Below are positions 44,862 through 53,908 of a DNA stretch of 64,000 nucleotides, piece after piece. Position 1 is the first letter of the stretch, and every line of letters begins with the position of its first letter. Below the pieces are notes generated by a model. The model was not told where the DNA came from and did not search any database. It saw only the letters and a program-made list of their open reading frames with translations. A program made the position numbers and the translations under genes. This DNA is from Actinomadura nitritigenes (GTDB lineage Bacteria; Actinomycetota; Actinomycetes; Streptosporangiales; Streptosporangiaceae), in the NCBI RefSeq assembly GCF_017573545.1, contig NZ_JAGEOK010000030.1, positions 62,001 to 126,000 on the forward strand, given 5' to 3'.

Positions 44862-45109
44862 CGGCACACCGTCACCGCCCACGAAAGGAGGCCGCCACCA
44901 GCCCTTGAACGCAGAGCGGGCCCCTGCCGATAGACCGCGATGCGCGGCGCATCGGATCGAACCATCCCTATCACGGAACGAGCAGTTTCCAGCTGGACGT
45001 CCCTCTCGCCTCCAGGTGGCGGTATGTCGGTGCCAGGCCGTGGAGTTTGACGCCGAGCCGTCGCAGTAACTACTCTTTCACTAACATCATAGTAAAAGGG
45101 TGGTTGGTC

Positions 45110-45502
45110 GTGTTCCAATTTCGGCTGGACGGAGCCAGCGGCGTCCCGTCCTACCTGCAGATCGTCCAGCAGGTGCGGCAGGGACTGCTGCTGGGCTACC
45201 TCAGCGCCGGGGACCAGTTGCCGACCGTCAAGGAGGTCGTCGCGTCTCTGGCGATCAATCCGAACACGGTGGTGAAGGCCTACCGGCAACTGGAGAACGA
45301 AGGGATGGTGACCGCCCGGCCGGGACAGGGCACCTTCATCACCGCCTCCGTCGAGCCGGTCGCCCCGGGGCCCTACGCCCGGTTGCGCCGCTCGCTGGAG
45401 CAGTGGGTCCGCGACGCCTACGCCGCCGGGCTGGACGACGACATGGTCACGGCCATGTTCGCCACGATCCGCAACGAGCTGCGGGCGGAGGGCGTGGCAT
45501 GA
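45110..45502 (+). CDS. GntR-family regulator, YtrA subfamily
   Basis: 130 residues. Short GntR without a large effector domain: FRLDGASGVPSYLQIVQQVR, LSAGDQLPTVKEVVASLAIN, PNTVVKAYRQLENEGMVTAR, then a ~40-residue dimerisation tail. The YtrA class controls adjacent ABC transporter genes, exactly as here (the ABC ATPase ATG overlaps its TGA). An AT-rich tract with ACTACT...AGTA repeats (45066-45092) just upstream is the likely autoregulatory operator. TTG at 45104 is an alternative start. Confidence 0.9.
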   Translation: MFQFRLDGASGVPSYLQIVQQVRQGLLLGYLSAGDQLPTVKEVVASLAINPNTVVKAYRQLENEGMVTARPGQGTFITASVEPVAPGPYARLRRSLEQWVRDAYAAGLDDDMVTAMFATIRNELRAEGVA

Positions 45503-46365
45503 AGCCGGCGCTGGAGGCCAAGGGGCTGGGCAAGCGGTACGGCGCCACGTGGGCGTTGCGGGACTGCTCCCTTTGTCTGCCCGCCGGTTCGGTGATTGCC
45601 CTGGTGGGCCCGAACGGCGCCGGGAAGACCACGCTGCTGCACCTGGTTACCGGACTGCTGCGCCCGACCCAAGGCACCGTCGAGGTCTTCGGGCAGGACG
45701 CCCGAGGCGGGTCGGCCGAGGCGCTGGCCCACGTCGGCTTCGTCGCCCAGGAGCACCCGCTCTATCAGGGGTTCTCGGTCGCCGACCTACTGCGCATGGG
45801 ACGTTCGCTGAATCTGCACTGGGACCGCGCGCTGGCCGAGCGGCGGCTGGCCGAACTCGACATCCCCTTGGCCAAGCGCGCCGGCGCGTTGTCGGGTGGC
45901 CAGCAGGCGCAGGTCGCGTTGGCCTTGGCGCTGGCCAAGCGCCCGGCGCTGCTGGTGCTGGACGAGCCGCTGGCCAACCTGGATCCGATCGCACGCCGCG
46001 ACTTCATGCGGGCGGTGATGGCCGCCGTCGCCGAAGACCAGATCACCGTCCTGCTGTCCTCCCATGTGATCGCCGACCTGGAGCCGGTCTGCGACTGGCT
46101 GGTCCTGCTCAACCACGGGACCGTCCAGCTCACCGGTGCGATCGACGACGTCCTGGCCGACCACCGGATGCTGACCGGGCCGCGCACCGGCGCCGACCTC
46201 GCGGTTCCAGGGGTCGTCCGCGCCGTCCACAGCGACCGCCACACCGACCTGCTGGTCCGCACCGCGGCCGACCGGCCCGACTTCCACCCCGCGTGGCAGG
46301 CGCATCCGGTCGGGCTCGAAGAACTCATCCTGGCCTACCTCGAGCGACCGGCGGTGTCGGCATGA
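45499..46365 (+). CDS. ABC transporter ATP-binding protein
   Basis: 288 residues. Walker A GPNGAGKT (37-44), Q-loop FVAQEHP, signature ALSGGQQAQVALAL, Walker B ALLVLDEPLANLD, switch His in LLSSHV. The C-terminal ~60 residues are the variable tail common in YtrB-like subunits. Coupled upstream to GntR and downstream to the permease (4-bp overlaps). Confidence 0.95.
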   Translation: MKPALEAKGLGKRYGATWALRDCSLCLPAGSVIALVGPNGAGKTTLLHLVTGLLRPTQGTVEVFGQDARGGSAEALAHVGFVAQEHPLYQGFSVADLLRMGRSLNLHWDRALAERRLAELDIPLAKRAGALSGGQQAQVALALALAKRPALLVLDEPLANLDPIARRDFMRAVMAAVAEDQITVLLSSHVIADLEPVCDWLVLLNHGTVQLTGAIDDVLADHRMLTGPRTGADLAVPGVVRAVHSDRHTDLLVRTAADRPDFHPAWQAHPVGLEELILAYLERPAVSA

Positions 46366-47351
46366 TCTGGCTCACTTGGCGTCAACACCGCATGCAGTTG
46401 CTGGCCGGCCTGGTACTGGTCGGCCTGACCGCGGTGGTCTTCCTGCCCTACGGCCAGTCGATGCGCACCGCCTACAGCAGCGACGGCGTCGGCGCCTGCC
46501 TGGCCCGGGGCACCGGCGGCGACCACTGCCAGAACGTGCTGACCACGTTCATGAACCAGTTCAACGACCTGGCCAATCACCTGCTCAGCTGGTTCAGCCC
46601 CGTCCCCGGCCTCATCGGCGCGATCGTCGGCGCGGGCCTGCTGGGGCGCGAGTACGAGCACGGGACCTGGCGGCTGGCCTGGACCCAGGCCGTCCCCCGG
46701 ACCCGCTGGCTGACCGCCAAGCTCGTCCTGATCAGCGCCGCGATCACCGTGGTCACCCTCGCCCTCAGTGCCGTCTTCGGCTGGTTTCGAAGCCCGATGG
46801 ACCAGGTATCGGGCAGGTTCGCCCCCGGCGCCTTCGACCTCGAAGGGCTCTCGCTCACCGGATACACGCTCTTCGCTTTCGCGCTGGGCGTCTTGGCCGG
46901 GCTGCTGATCCGCCGCACCGTACCGGCGATCGTGGCCGCGTTCGTCGCGTTCCTCGCCGTCCGCCTCCCAGTGGAGTACGGGCTCCGGCAGCACTACCAG
47001 ACCCCAGCAACCCGCCTGCTGGACCCGACCGGCAACCACACCATGGGGCCGGGCAGCATTCCGAACACGCCTGGTCCACGCGCTTGGGTCCTCGGTCAGC
47101 ACTTGGTCGACAGCTCCGGCCATGCGCTCTCCGCCGTGCAGAACGCCCAGATCAACCAGAAGATGGACTCGCTCAACAACCCTGCCGCCATCGACACCTA
47201 TCTCCGCGGCATCGGACTGCGCCTCAAGGTCGTCTACCAGCCCGCCGACCGCTTCTGGACCTTCCAGATCATCGAGGCCACGCTGTTCATCGGCCTCGCC
47301 GCCACCCTGCTGGGCATCGCGATCTGGAGTCTGCACCGCCGCAGCGCCTAA
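46362..47351 (+). CDS. ABC transporter permease
   Basis: 329 residues, six hydrophobic segments: MQLLAGLVLVGLTAVVFLPY at the start, GLIGAIVGAGLLGREYEHGTW (typical of this permease family), WLTAKLVLISAAITVVTLAL, a central pair, and LFIGLAATLLGIAIWSLHRR at the end. A ~170-residue extracellular loop (SMRTAYSSDG; later HYQTPATRLLDPTGNHT) is notable. With the preceding ATPase it forms an exporter or immunity-type transporter under GntR control. Confidence 0.9.
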   Translation: MIWLTWRQHRMQLLAGLVLVGLTAVVFLPYGQSMRTAYSSDGVGACLARGTGGDHCQNVLTTFMNQFNDLANHLLSWFSPVPGLIGAIVGAGLLGREYEHGTWRLAWTQAVPRTRWLTAKLVLISAAITVVTLALSAVFGWFRSPMDQVSGRFAPGAFDLEGLSLTGYTLFAFALGVLAGLLIRRTVPAIVAAFVAFLAVRLPVEYGLRQHYQTPATRLLDPTGNHTMGPGSIPNTPGPRAWVLGQHLVDSSGHALSAVQNAQINQKMDSLNNPAAIDTYLRGIGLRLKVVYQPADRFWTFQIIEATLFIGLAATLLGIAIWSLHRRSA

Positions 47352-47371
47352 CTCGAACAAGCGGCTGACCG

Positions 47372-48452
47372 TGTGGGGCTTCGATATCCGGATTCTGGCT
47401 TTGGCCTGGGGCTCCGTGTCGCTTCAGACGTGGTGATCGCTATGCGGCGTTGCGGTATTCGTTGATCACACCGTCGAGGAGGCGTGTCCGGCGGATGTCG
47501 GCGTTGCTGCTGATGGGAGTCGGTTCGGGTGGGGGAGTAGGCGGTCGTTGTCCCAGGGAGCGATGCGGACGGTGACCATTGAAATGATCGGCGTAGATCC
47601 TGAGCACCGCTGCGACGACGGCGTCGGTGAACTTGGTGTCCCGGTCGCGGACGAGGAAGCGGAAACGCTGAGCGCTCTGGTCCAGGTCCATCAGCAGGTT
47701 CCGAGCCTGCGGCGTCACCCAGGCGCCCGTCGGGTTGCGGGTAGCGCCCAGCACGTGGGCGCGCCGGGTGGCGATCTCCACCACGAAGAACACGTGGATC
47801 CGCTGGAGGAAGACGGTATCGACGGAGAAGAAATCGCAGGCCAGAACACCGGAGGCCTGGGCACGCAGAAACGTGGTCCAGGACGCGTCGGCCCGTCGCG
47901 GTGCCGGATCGACACCGGCGCGGCGCAGGATCCGCCACACGGTGGCCGCCGACACTTGGTAACCGAGCCCGATCGACTCCCCGTGGATGCGCCGGTGACC
48001 CCACCCCAGGTTCTCGCCGGCCAGTTGCAGCACTAACTGGCGGATTTCTCGCTGGACCGGTGGCCGGCCGGGCGCCTTGTGCGGGTAGGTCCACTTCCTG
48101 GCGACCCGGTTCCCGGTGCCACCGCAGCAACGTCGCGGGCGTCACCATGAACGTGTTCCAGCGCGACCGGGGCAGCGGCCGCGACAACGCGGCCGGCAGG
48201 ACCCGATCGGCCGGTTGGAGAGCAGGACGGTTCACCTGCCGCCGCAACACCGCATGTTGATGGCGTAACGCCAGGATCTCGACGTCCTTGGCCGGTATCC
48301 CCGCGGAGCCGAAGCAGCATCACGCCCAGCGAGTTGCGGGTCAGGTCGCACAACAGCGACCACACCATGGCGACCCAGCCTGCCCGACCACAGCATGATC
48401 CCGATCAGGAAACGGCAGGTCAGGCCCCGAATCGGGATAATGAAGCCCCACA
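47372..48452 (-). mobile_element. Defective DDE insertion sequence, copy 2
   Basis: Ends are a 24-bp imperfect inverted repeat (TGTGGGGCTTC....GATTC, 21 of 24). The minus-strand transposase runs from ~48290 (LRRQVNRPALQPADRVLPA) with a frameshift near 48110, then LAGENLGWGHRRIHGESIGL and ACDFFSVDTVFLQ to the stop at 47440. A ~150-bp deletion removes the block holding the catalytic Glu that copy 1 keeps. Each copy is broken at different places. Confidence 0.8.
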
Positions 48453-48908
48453 GGCTCGGCTGCCGGTTGCTGTGGGCGATGTGTCCCAGCTTGTAGGGGC
48501 CTAGAGGTGCCGCTTCTCGGGCCTGGGCGGGATGGTTGGAGGCCCGGAGCGAGCCGCCGAGCCAACATCGAGCCAACAGGGGAACGAAGCGGCGCACGCC
48601 GGGCAGGAGGCAAACTGGGACGTTCTCGCGTTTGCCCTGGTCAGGGCTAGTGGGTCGCGTGGGACTCGAACCCACAACCTACGGATTAAAAGTCCGAAAC
48701 CGTCGTATCGGAGCGGCCTGCTCAGTGTCGGCCTGTGTCGATCCGTCCGCATCGAGCCCGATTCTCGTGCCGCACGGTGCCGCCGCGTGCCGATGCGGTT
48801 CGGAACCGCCGAGCCGACAACGAGCCGACATGAACAGCTGGCGATCTTGTGGCCTGCTCGTCGGCGGCCCTTCCTGACCAGTATGGATGGAGTTTTCGGC
48901 AAGCGCAG
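48453..48908. repeat. Long dispersed repeat, copy C
   Basis: Same unit as A (38384-38814), joined to IS copy 2 exactly as A is joined to IS copy 1, ending GGATGGAGTTTTCGGCAAGC beside the sigma-factor stop. Confidence 0.85.
48648..48696 (-). other. tRNA-Lys(TTT) 3'-half fragment C
   Basis: Minus strand CGGACTTTTAATCCG, GTGGGTTCGAGTCCCAC, GCGACCCACTA: the CCA end has mutated to CTA. No 5' half. Confidence 0.75.
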
Positions 48909-48911
48909 GGC

Positions 48912-49919
48912 TCATCCGTTGTCGGCCAGGGTGCGGGGCAAGCCGAATCGCGGGAACACGCCAGTGCCGAGGAAGGCCGTAATTTGGCTTATGCGGCCGC
49001 CGTCGAGAGTGAGCACGGTCAGTCCGTGCCCGTGCGCGATGCCGGCGTAGGGGTCGCGCAGATAGCGGCCGAATGCGGGCTGGCCGTTGGCTCTGATCGG
49101 AATGAGGCGAAACCGCCGAGTGCCGTGCACGAAGCCGATTTCGGCGAAGAAGTCAGCGATGGCGTCGCGGCCTCGGTACTCCTGCGGCAGTGGCGGCATG
49201 GTGAACCACGCGTCGTCGGTGAGCAACTCGACCATCGCGGGCACGTCGCACCGCTCGAAGGCGGTGACGAACGCGTCCATGACGCGGCGTTCGGTCGGGG
49301 AGTTCGGCAGCGGCGGGTGTGCTGACCTCTCGCGATTCGCCAGTGCGCCGCGTGCCCTCTTGAGGCCGCTCGCGACGGCGTCCACGGTCGTGCCGAGCAT
49401 CTCCGCGACTTCGGCGCCACGGTAACCGAGCACGTCGCGCAGCACGAGGATGGCCCGTTGGCGCGGCGGCATGCTCTGTACGGCGGCGACGAACGCGAGT
49501 GACACGGCCTCGCGGATCTCCACACGCGCCTCTGGGCCGGGGACCGGTTCGCCGAACCCGGTCAGCGTGTCGGGACAGGGTTCGAGCCACGGTACCTCGC
49601 TGAGCCGGTTCGGCTCAGGCAGCGGAACCGGGGGCGGGGCGGCGACCGGAGGCGGCCGGTGGCTGCGGTCGCGCAACGCGTTCAGGCAGCGGTTGGTCGC
49701 GATCCGGTACAGCCACGTGCGTATCGAGGAGCGCCCCGCGAAACCGCCGATTGCGCGCCAGGCGGCGAACAGCGTCTCCTGGACCAGGTCCTCGGCCTCG
49801 GCGACCGAACCCACCAGCCGGTAGCAGTGCGCCTGAAGCTCTCTCCGGTACGGCTCGGTGAGCTTGCCGAACGCTTCCGCGTCGCCCTCGCGTGCTCCTG
49901 ACAGCAACACCTCGTCCAT
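48912..49919 (-). CDS. ECF sigma factor with C-terminal SnoaL-like domain (SigG/TIGR02960 type)
   Basis: 335 residues. Region 2 AYRRELQAHCYRLVGSVAEA-like (LTEPYRREL...EDLVQETLFAAWRA), region 4 AVQSMPPRQRAILVLRDVLG and AEMLGTTVDAVASGLKRARG, linker with VPWLEPCPD, then an NTF2-fold tail (DAFVTAFERCDVPAMVELLT, DDAWFTMPPLPQEYRGRDAI). The tail modulates activity in this ECF group, which lacks a classical anti-sigma factor. Divergent from an MFS exporter; the shared gap holds a perfect 28-bp palindrome. Confidence 0.93.
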   Translation of the reverse strand: MDEVLLSGAREGDAEAFGKLTEPYRRELQAHCYRLVGSVAEAEDLVQETLFAAWRAIGGFAGRSSIRTWLYRIATNRCLNALRDRSHRPPPVAAPPPVPLPEPNRLSEVPWLEPCPDTLTGFGEPVPGPEARVEIREAVSLAFVAAVQSMPPRQRAILVLRDVLGYRGAEVAEMLGTTVDAVASGLKRARGALANRERSAHPPLPNSPTERRVMDAFVTAFERCDVPAMVELLTDDAWFTMPPLPQEYRGRDAIADFFAEIGFVHGTRRFRLIPIRANGQPAFGRYLRDPYAGIAHGHGLTVLTLDGGRISQITAFLGTGVFPRFGLPRTLADNG

Positions 49920-49980
49920 GGCCCCGTCCTCGCTGCGTCCGAACTCGCATAATCGTCCAGTTGTGATGACACCGGCCGAG

Positions 49981-50008
49981 CCGAAAACCGGGCGCGCCCG
50001 GTTTTCGG
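49981..50008. promoter_or_regulatory. Perfect 28-bp palindrome
   Basis: CCGAAAACCGGGCG and its exact inverse, no spacer, between the divergent sigma factor and MFS genes. It could be a dyad operator or a cruciform/terminator-like element. Confidence 0.55.
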
Positions 50009-50060
50009 CGTCCAGCGGGTCTACCCGGCAATGTCACTGTTGGCCACCCCGAGGAGACCG

Positions 50061-51515
50061 ATGTCATCCCCAACGACACTCACGGCACCGCCCTCGAACC
50101 GACTGACCGCCGATCAGCGGTGGACGCTCGCGCTGGCGAGTGTCGGTTCGTTCCTGGTGATTCTGGACCTGTTCGCGGTGACGACGGCCCTGCCGACACT
50201 ACGGGTCGCGCTGCATGCCTCGATCACCACACTGGACTGGACGATCAACGCCTACACACTCACCTTCGCCGTACTGCTGATGACCGCGGCGGCGCTCGGA
50301 GACCGCTGGGGCCGGCGACGGGTGTACGCGAGCGGTCTGCTGCTGTTCGCCGTAGCGTCGGTGGCCTGCGCGCTCGCGCCGAACGGAGCAGTGCTCGTCG
50401 GAGCCAGGGCGGTGCAGGGGATCGGCGCCGCCGTGACGATGCCCACGGCGCTCGCCCTGATCAACGCCGCCTTCCCAACCGAACGACGGGGATGGGTGCA
50501 GGGCGTGTTCGGCGCGGTCACCGGCCTCGCCACCGTGCTCGGACCGGTCTTCGGCGGGGTCATCACCCAGATGCTCTCCTGGTCGTACATCTTCTGGGTC
50601 AACGTACCCATCGGGGTAGCAGCCGCGGTAGCCGTGCTGCTGCGCATCCGCGACGTTCAGGGCGGTGGGCCGGGCGGGCGGCGTGCGCCGGACCTGCTCG
50701 GGCTGGTCCTCGGCGGTGCGTCCGTGCTGGCGTTGGTCTGGAGTGTGGTTCGCGCCGCCGCTGACGGCTGGGGCGACAGGGCGGTGGTCGGCTCACTGGT
50801 GCTCGGCGGCGTGGCCATGGTCGCCCTGCTCGCCTGGCAGCGTCGAGCGAGCCGGCCGCTGATTCCGCTGCGGTTGTTCACCGACACCGCCTTCGCGTCC
50901 GGCATCGCCGGCATCTTCCTCCAGTCGGCGTCGTTGACAGCCCTGGTGTTCTTCACCGCGCAGTTCTTCCAGAACGCTCAAGGCGACGGTCCGCTGGTCG
51001 CCGGGCTCCGCCTGCTGCCGCTCGGACTGGCACCCCTTGCGCTCGGGCCCCGGTCCGGCACATCCACCGACCGTGTGGGCGCCCGGCCGATGATCGTGAT
51101 CGGCATGACGCTGCAGACGGCGGGCACGACCATCCCGGCGGTGTTCTCGCGTCCCGGGTACCCGATACTGGCGGTGGCCATGGCGGTCGTGGCCGTCGGC
51201 TTCACGTTCGCCGTGCCCGCACTGACCAAGTCGGTCGTCGGCTCGGTCAAGCCCGCCGACATCGGTACAGCGTCGGGTCTGTTCAGCACCGTCCGCCAGG
51301 TGGGCGCGGCGTTCGGCGTCGCAGTGGCCTCGGCAGCGTTCACCGCGACCGGCGGGTATCCGACCGCCTCCGCGGTCGCCTCCGGCTATCGCGGAGCCAT
51401 GATCGTGGCCGCGGTGCTGGCAGGATTGGGAACGGTGACAACCACGATGTCCCGGCGAGCAGCCGGCAGGGCAAGCGCCGTTCTCCGGGACGACCATGCC
51501 CAGCAGCCAAGATGA
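50061..51515 (+). CDS. MFS drug exporter (DHA2, 14 TM)
   Basis: 484 residues. SFLVILDLFAVTTALPTLRV (motif D1 region), DWTINAYTLTFAVLLMTAAA, ALGDRWGRRRVYASG, RAVQGIGAAVTMPTALALIN, and GVFGAVTGLATVLGPVFGG (antiporter motif C) place it with EmrB/QacA-type drug:proton exporters. The ATG at 50061 has GAGGAG at 6 nt; an ATG at 50031 is weaker. Probably transcribed with or by the divergent ECF sigma factor. Confidence 0.92.
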   Translation: MSSPTTLTAPPSNRLTADQRWTLALASVGSFLVILDLFAVTTALPTLRVALHASITTLDWTINAYTLTFAVLLMTAAALGDRWGRRRVYASGLLLFAVASVACALAPNGAVLVGARAVQGIGAAVTMPTALALINAAFPTERRGWVQGVFGAVTGLATVLGPVFGGVITQMLSWSYIFWVNVPIGVAAAVAVLLRIRDVQGGGPGGRRAPDLLGLVLGGASVLALVWSVVRAAADGWGDRAVVGSLVLGGVAMVALLAWQRRASRPLIPLRLFTDTAFASGIAGIFLQSASLTALVFFTAQFFQNAQGDGPLVAGLRLLPLGLAPLALGPRSGTSTDRVGARPMIVIGMTLQTAGTTIPAVFSRPGYPILAVAMAVVAVGFTFAVPALTKSVVGSVKPADIGTASGLFSTVRQVGAAFGVAVASAAFTATGGYPTASAVASGYRGAMIVAAVLAGLGTVTTTMSRRAAGRASAVLRDDHAQQPR

Positions 51516-51639
51516 ACATCGTATGAGCGCCGTGCCGCCCGCGGTGTGACCAACCATGGACAACTCCCGAGTGACTTCCGAGAACACGCAGCCTTCGACC
51601 GCCGAGACACCGCCGAGACACCGCCGCAGCGGCGCGGCG

Positions 51640-52160
51640 CCCGGCCCACACCTGTGCCTACAGAACACCACGTCCGTGCAGGTGAGATGCATGGGAGGTG
51701 ATGGGCTCCGACGCCGCGCTTGATCAGTTGCAGGGCAGGCGACGGCACGGCGTTCGGCGCGGGATGATGAACGATTGTGCTCTTGCGACCGGCTTACTCG
51801 ACCATGGCGAACGCGTTTGCGGTGCTGCGTCTGCTTCCGATGACCGATCGGGAGAAGGACGCTGAAATCTTGGTGCTGCGGCATCAGATCGCCGTGCTGG
51901 AGCGCCAGCTCACCGGAAAGCGAGTGCGGTTCACTGCGGTGGACCGGGCGCTGCTCGCGGCGCTGCTGCACCGGTTACCTTCTGGCGCGCTGCGGCAGAT
52001 GCGGCTACTGGTGCGGCCGGAGACGGTGCTGCGCTGGCACCGCGACCAGGTCACCGGTAGGCACGCTGCCCGCTCGAAACCCAAGCGGCCGGGCCGGCCA
52101 CCGACCGTTCGCTCCATCCGGCTGCTGGTGCTGCGTTTGGTGCGGGAGAACCCGGGCGTC
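51640..52160 (+). mobile_element. 3'-truncated IS of the HQIAVLERQL type
   Basis: Left end matches 42180 onwards. The transposase is open from 51777 (PMTDREKDAEILVLRHQIAV, DRALLAALLHRLPSGALRQM, TVRSIRLLVLRLVRENPG) but the homology stops abruptly at ~52155, before the DDE catalytic domain. Confidence 0.75.
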
Positions 52161-52577
52161 GTGCGATGTACCGGATAACGTGCCGGAGTCGCGTATCCGC
52201 CGCGAGGGCAGATCCCCAGGTCGGCGGGAGCGGATCGACGTGTATGTACGCGATATTAGCTTGTTATCACGTACATAAGTGAAGCGATGGGCGATTGAAA
52301 TCTCTAGGCGGTGAAGTCGACACCGAGCGGGGTTGGTGGAGTTCGCGCCGCAGCAGGGCGTGACCCTTGTGCTCGGGCTGAGAAACGAAACGGGTGGCCG
52401 CGCTCGGCGGGTATCTGGATGACCTCCGTGGGCGGAACCACATAGGTTCCGCGTCGAGGAGGTCGGCGTGCACCACTACAACGGGTTGATCCCTGGCCTC
52501 GAGCGGTCGATCGTCTGAGACCGCACTCCCTCGGCGGAGGAACGGGGCCCTGTATGACATGAAAGAGAGACCATGGC
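52161..52577. other. Region between truncated IS and hydrolase
   Basis: Contains the inverted repeat 52243-52277. The stretch 52310-52530 has a minus-strand frame with VVPPTEVIQIPAERGHPFRF, possibly gene debris, but no start or stop context supports a gene. Confidence 0.35.
52243..52277. promoter_or_regulatory. Inverted repeat TATGTACGYGATA / TATCACGTACATA
   Basis: Arms 52243-52255 and 52264-52277 form a 12-13 bp near-perfect dyad. The right arm (TTATCACGTACAT) recurs exactly at 53508-53520 beyond the hydrolase gene. It may be a regulator site or element boundary. Confidence 0.5.
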
Positions 52578-53462
52578 ATGTCGGATGTGGTCGATACGGT
52601 CTCGTCTGTGGGAGTCACTGAATTCGACATCGACGTGGCTGATGGTCGCCGTCTGCGCGTCTACGACACCGGTTCCGAAGACGCCGCCGAGGCCCTCACC
52701 GTGTTCTGGCACCACGGCACACCGAACATCGGCGCGCCTCCGCACCCCCTGTTCTCCACCAGGAGCCAGCACCGCATCCGCTGGGTCGGCTACGACCGGC
52801 CTGGTTACGGCGGCTCCACGCCGGCCCCGGACCGGGACGTAGCGTCCGCCGCTGCCCACGTCAGCGCCATCGCCGACGCGCTCGGCATTGCGCGGTTTGC
52901 GGTCATGGGGCACTCGGGCGGTGCTCCGCACGCTCTGGCCTGCGGAGCACTGCTGCCCGACCGGGTCACCGCCGTAATCGGCATCGCCGCCCTGGCCCCG
53001 TTCGACGCCGATGGACTCGACTGGTTCTCCGGCATGACGAACTCCACCGCGAACTCCCTACGGGCAGCCGTCGCCGGCCGCGCGACCAAACAGCACCACC
53101 AGACCAACGCCGAGTACGACCCGGACATGTTCACTCCGGCAGACCATGCAGCACTCACTGGCCCGTGGTCCTGGTTCGGCGACATCGTCGACCGGGCCCT
53201 CGAGAACGGCCTCGACGGGCTCATCGATGACGACCTGGCCTATGTCGCGCCCTGGGGCTTCGCCCCGGCCGACATCACCGCACCGGTCCTGTTGCTGCAC
53301 GGGGAACAAGACCGGATTGCTCCTTGCGCCCACGGCCGATGGCTCGCCCGCAACTGCCCCACAGCACACCTACGGCTGTCTGCAGACGACGGACACATCT
53401 CCGTCCTGAACTCCGCCCCCGCAGCACTGGACTGGCTTCACCCACAAGCAGCCCCGAACTAG
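52578..53462 (+). CDS. Alpha/beta hydrolase
   Basis: 294 residues. HHGTPNIGAPPHPLF (oxyanion region), VGYDRPGYGGSTPAPDRDV, nucleophile elbow GHSGGAPHALAC, VLLLHGEQDRIAP and a late catalytic His in LSADDGHISVL. Typical of esterase/epoxide-hydrolase-like proteins; substrate unknown. Flanked on both sides by the TTATCACGTACAT motif and by IS remnants, so it may have arrived as cargo. Confidence 0.85.
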   Translation: MSDVVDTVSSVGVTEFDIDVADGRRLRVYDTGSEDAAEALTVFWHHGTPNIGAPPHPLFSTRSQHRIRWVGYDRPGYGGSTPAPDRDVASAAAHVSAIADALGIARFAVMGHSGGAPHALACGALLPDRVTAVIGIAALAPFDADGLDWFSGMTNSTANSLRAAVAGRATKQHHQTNAEYDPDMFTPADHAALTGPWSWFGDIVDRALENGLDGLIDDDLAYVAPWGFAPADITAPVLLLHGEQDRIAPCAHGRWLARNCPTAHLRLSADDGHISVLNSAPAALDWLHPQAAPN

Positions 53463-53507
53463 CCAGCAGCATCGACAGTCAGCCACAACCTACGAGGTAA
53501 TAGTCAA

Positions 53508-53520
53508 TTATCACGTACAT
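53508..53520 (+). repeat. Second copy of TTATCACGTACAT
   Basis: Exact 13-nt match to the right arm of the dyad at 52264-52276, 46 bp after the hydrolase stop. Confidence 0.5.
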
Positions 53521-53591
53521 CTCTGAGTGAGCCGTACCGGGTTCGGTGAAGTCCTTCAAGCCAGTCATGATCTCGGCTGGCAGGGAGGAGC

Positions 53592-53903
53592 ATGACCGCG
53601 ATGGCGGCACCACGCAAGTACCCTCAAGAGCTTCGGGAGCGGGCTGTCCGGCTGGCGTTGGAGTCCGATCGGCCGATCGCGCAGATCGCCGCTGATCTGG
53701 GCATCCACCGTGAGGCGCCGCGTACCTGGGTGCGGCAGGCCCAGGCCGATGCCGGCCAGCGGTCCGAGCAGCTGACCAGCGCTGAACGCGAGGAGCTCAG
53801 GCGGCTGCGCCGCGAGAACAGCGAGCTGAAGCGGGCCAACGCGATACTGAAGGCCGCCAGTACGTTTTTCGCCGCCGAGCTCGGCCAGCCCCGGACGAAG
53901 TAG
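53592..53903 (+). CDS. IS3-family transposase OrfA
   Basis: 103 residues. HTH_Tnp_1 helix-turn-helix (YPQELRERAVRLALESDR, IAQIAADLGIHREAPRTWVR) and a leucine-zipper tail (LRRLRRENSELKRANAILKA). Normally expressed with OrfB by frameshifting at its end (the AKxxFFAAE region KAASTFFAAEL). Intact by itself. Confidence 0.92.
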   Translation: MTAMAAPRKYPQELRERAVRLALESDRPIAQIAADLGIHREAPRTWVRQAQADAGQRSEQLTSAEREELRRLRRENSELKRANAILKAASTFFAAELGQPRTK

Positions 53904-53908
53904 TCGCG

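Noticed and set aside
45549..47351. 600-codon frame fusing ABC ATPase region to permease
   Set aside because: The first 270 codons are a shadow of the ATPase gene; the permease starts at the coupled ATG 46362.
38565..48696. Three complete tRNA-Lys genes
   Set aside because: Anticodon arm, T-arm and acceptor 3' strand are present but the 5' acceptor and D-arm are not, so they cannot be functional tRNAs.
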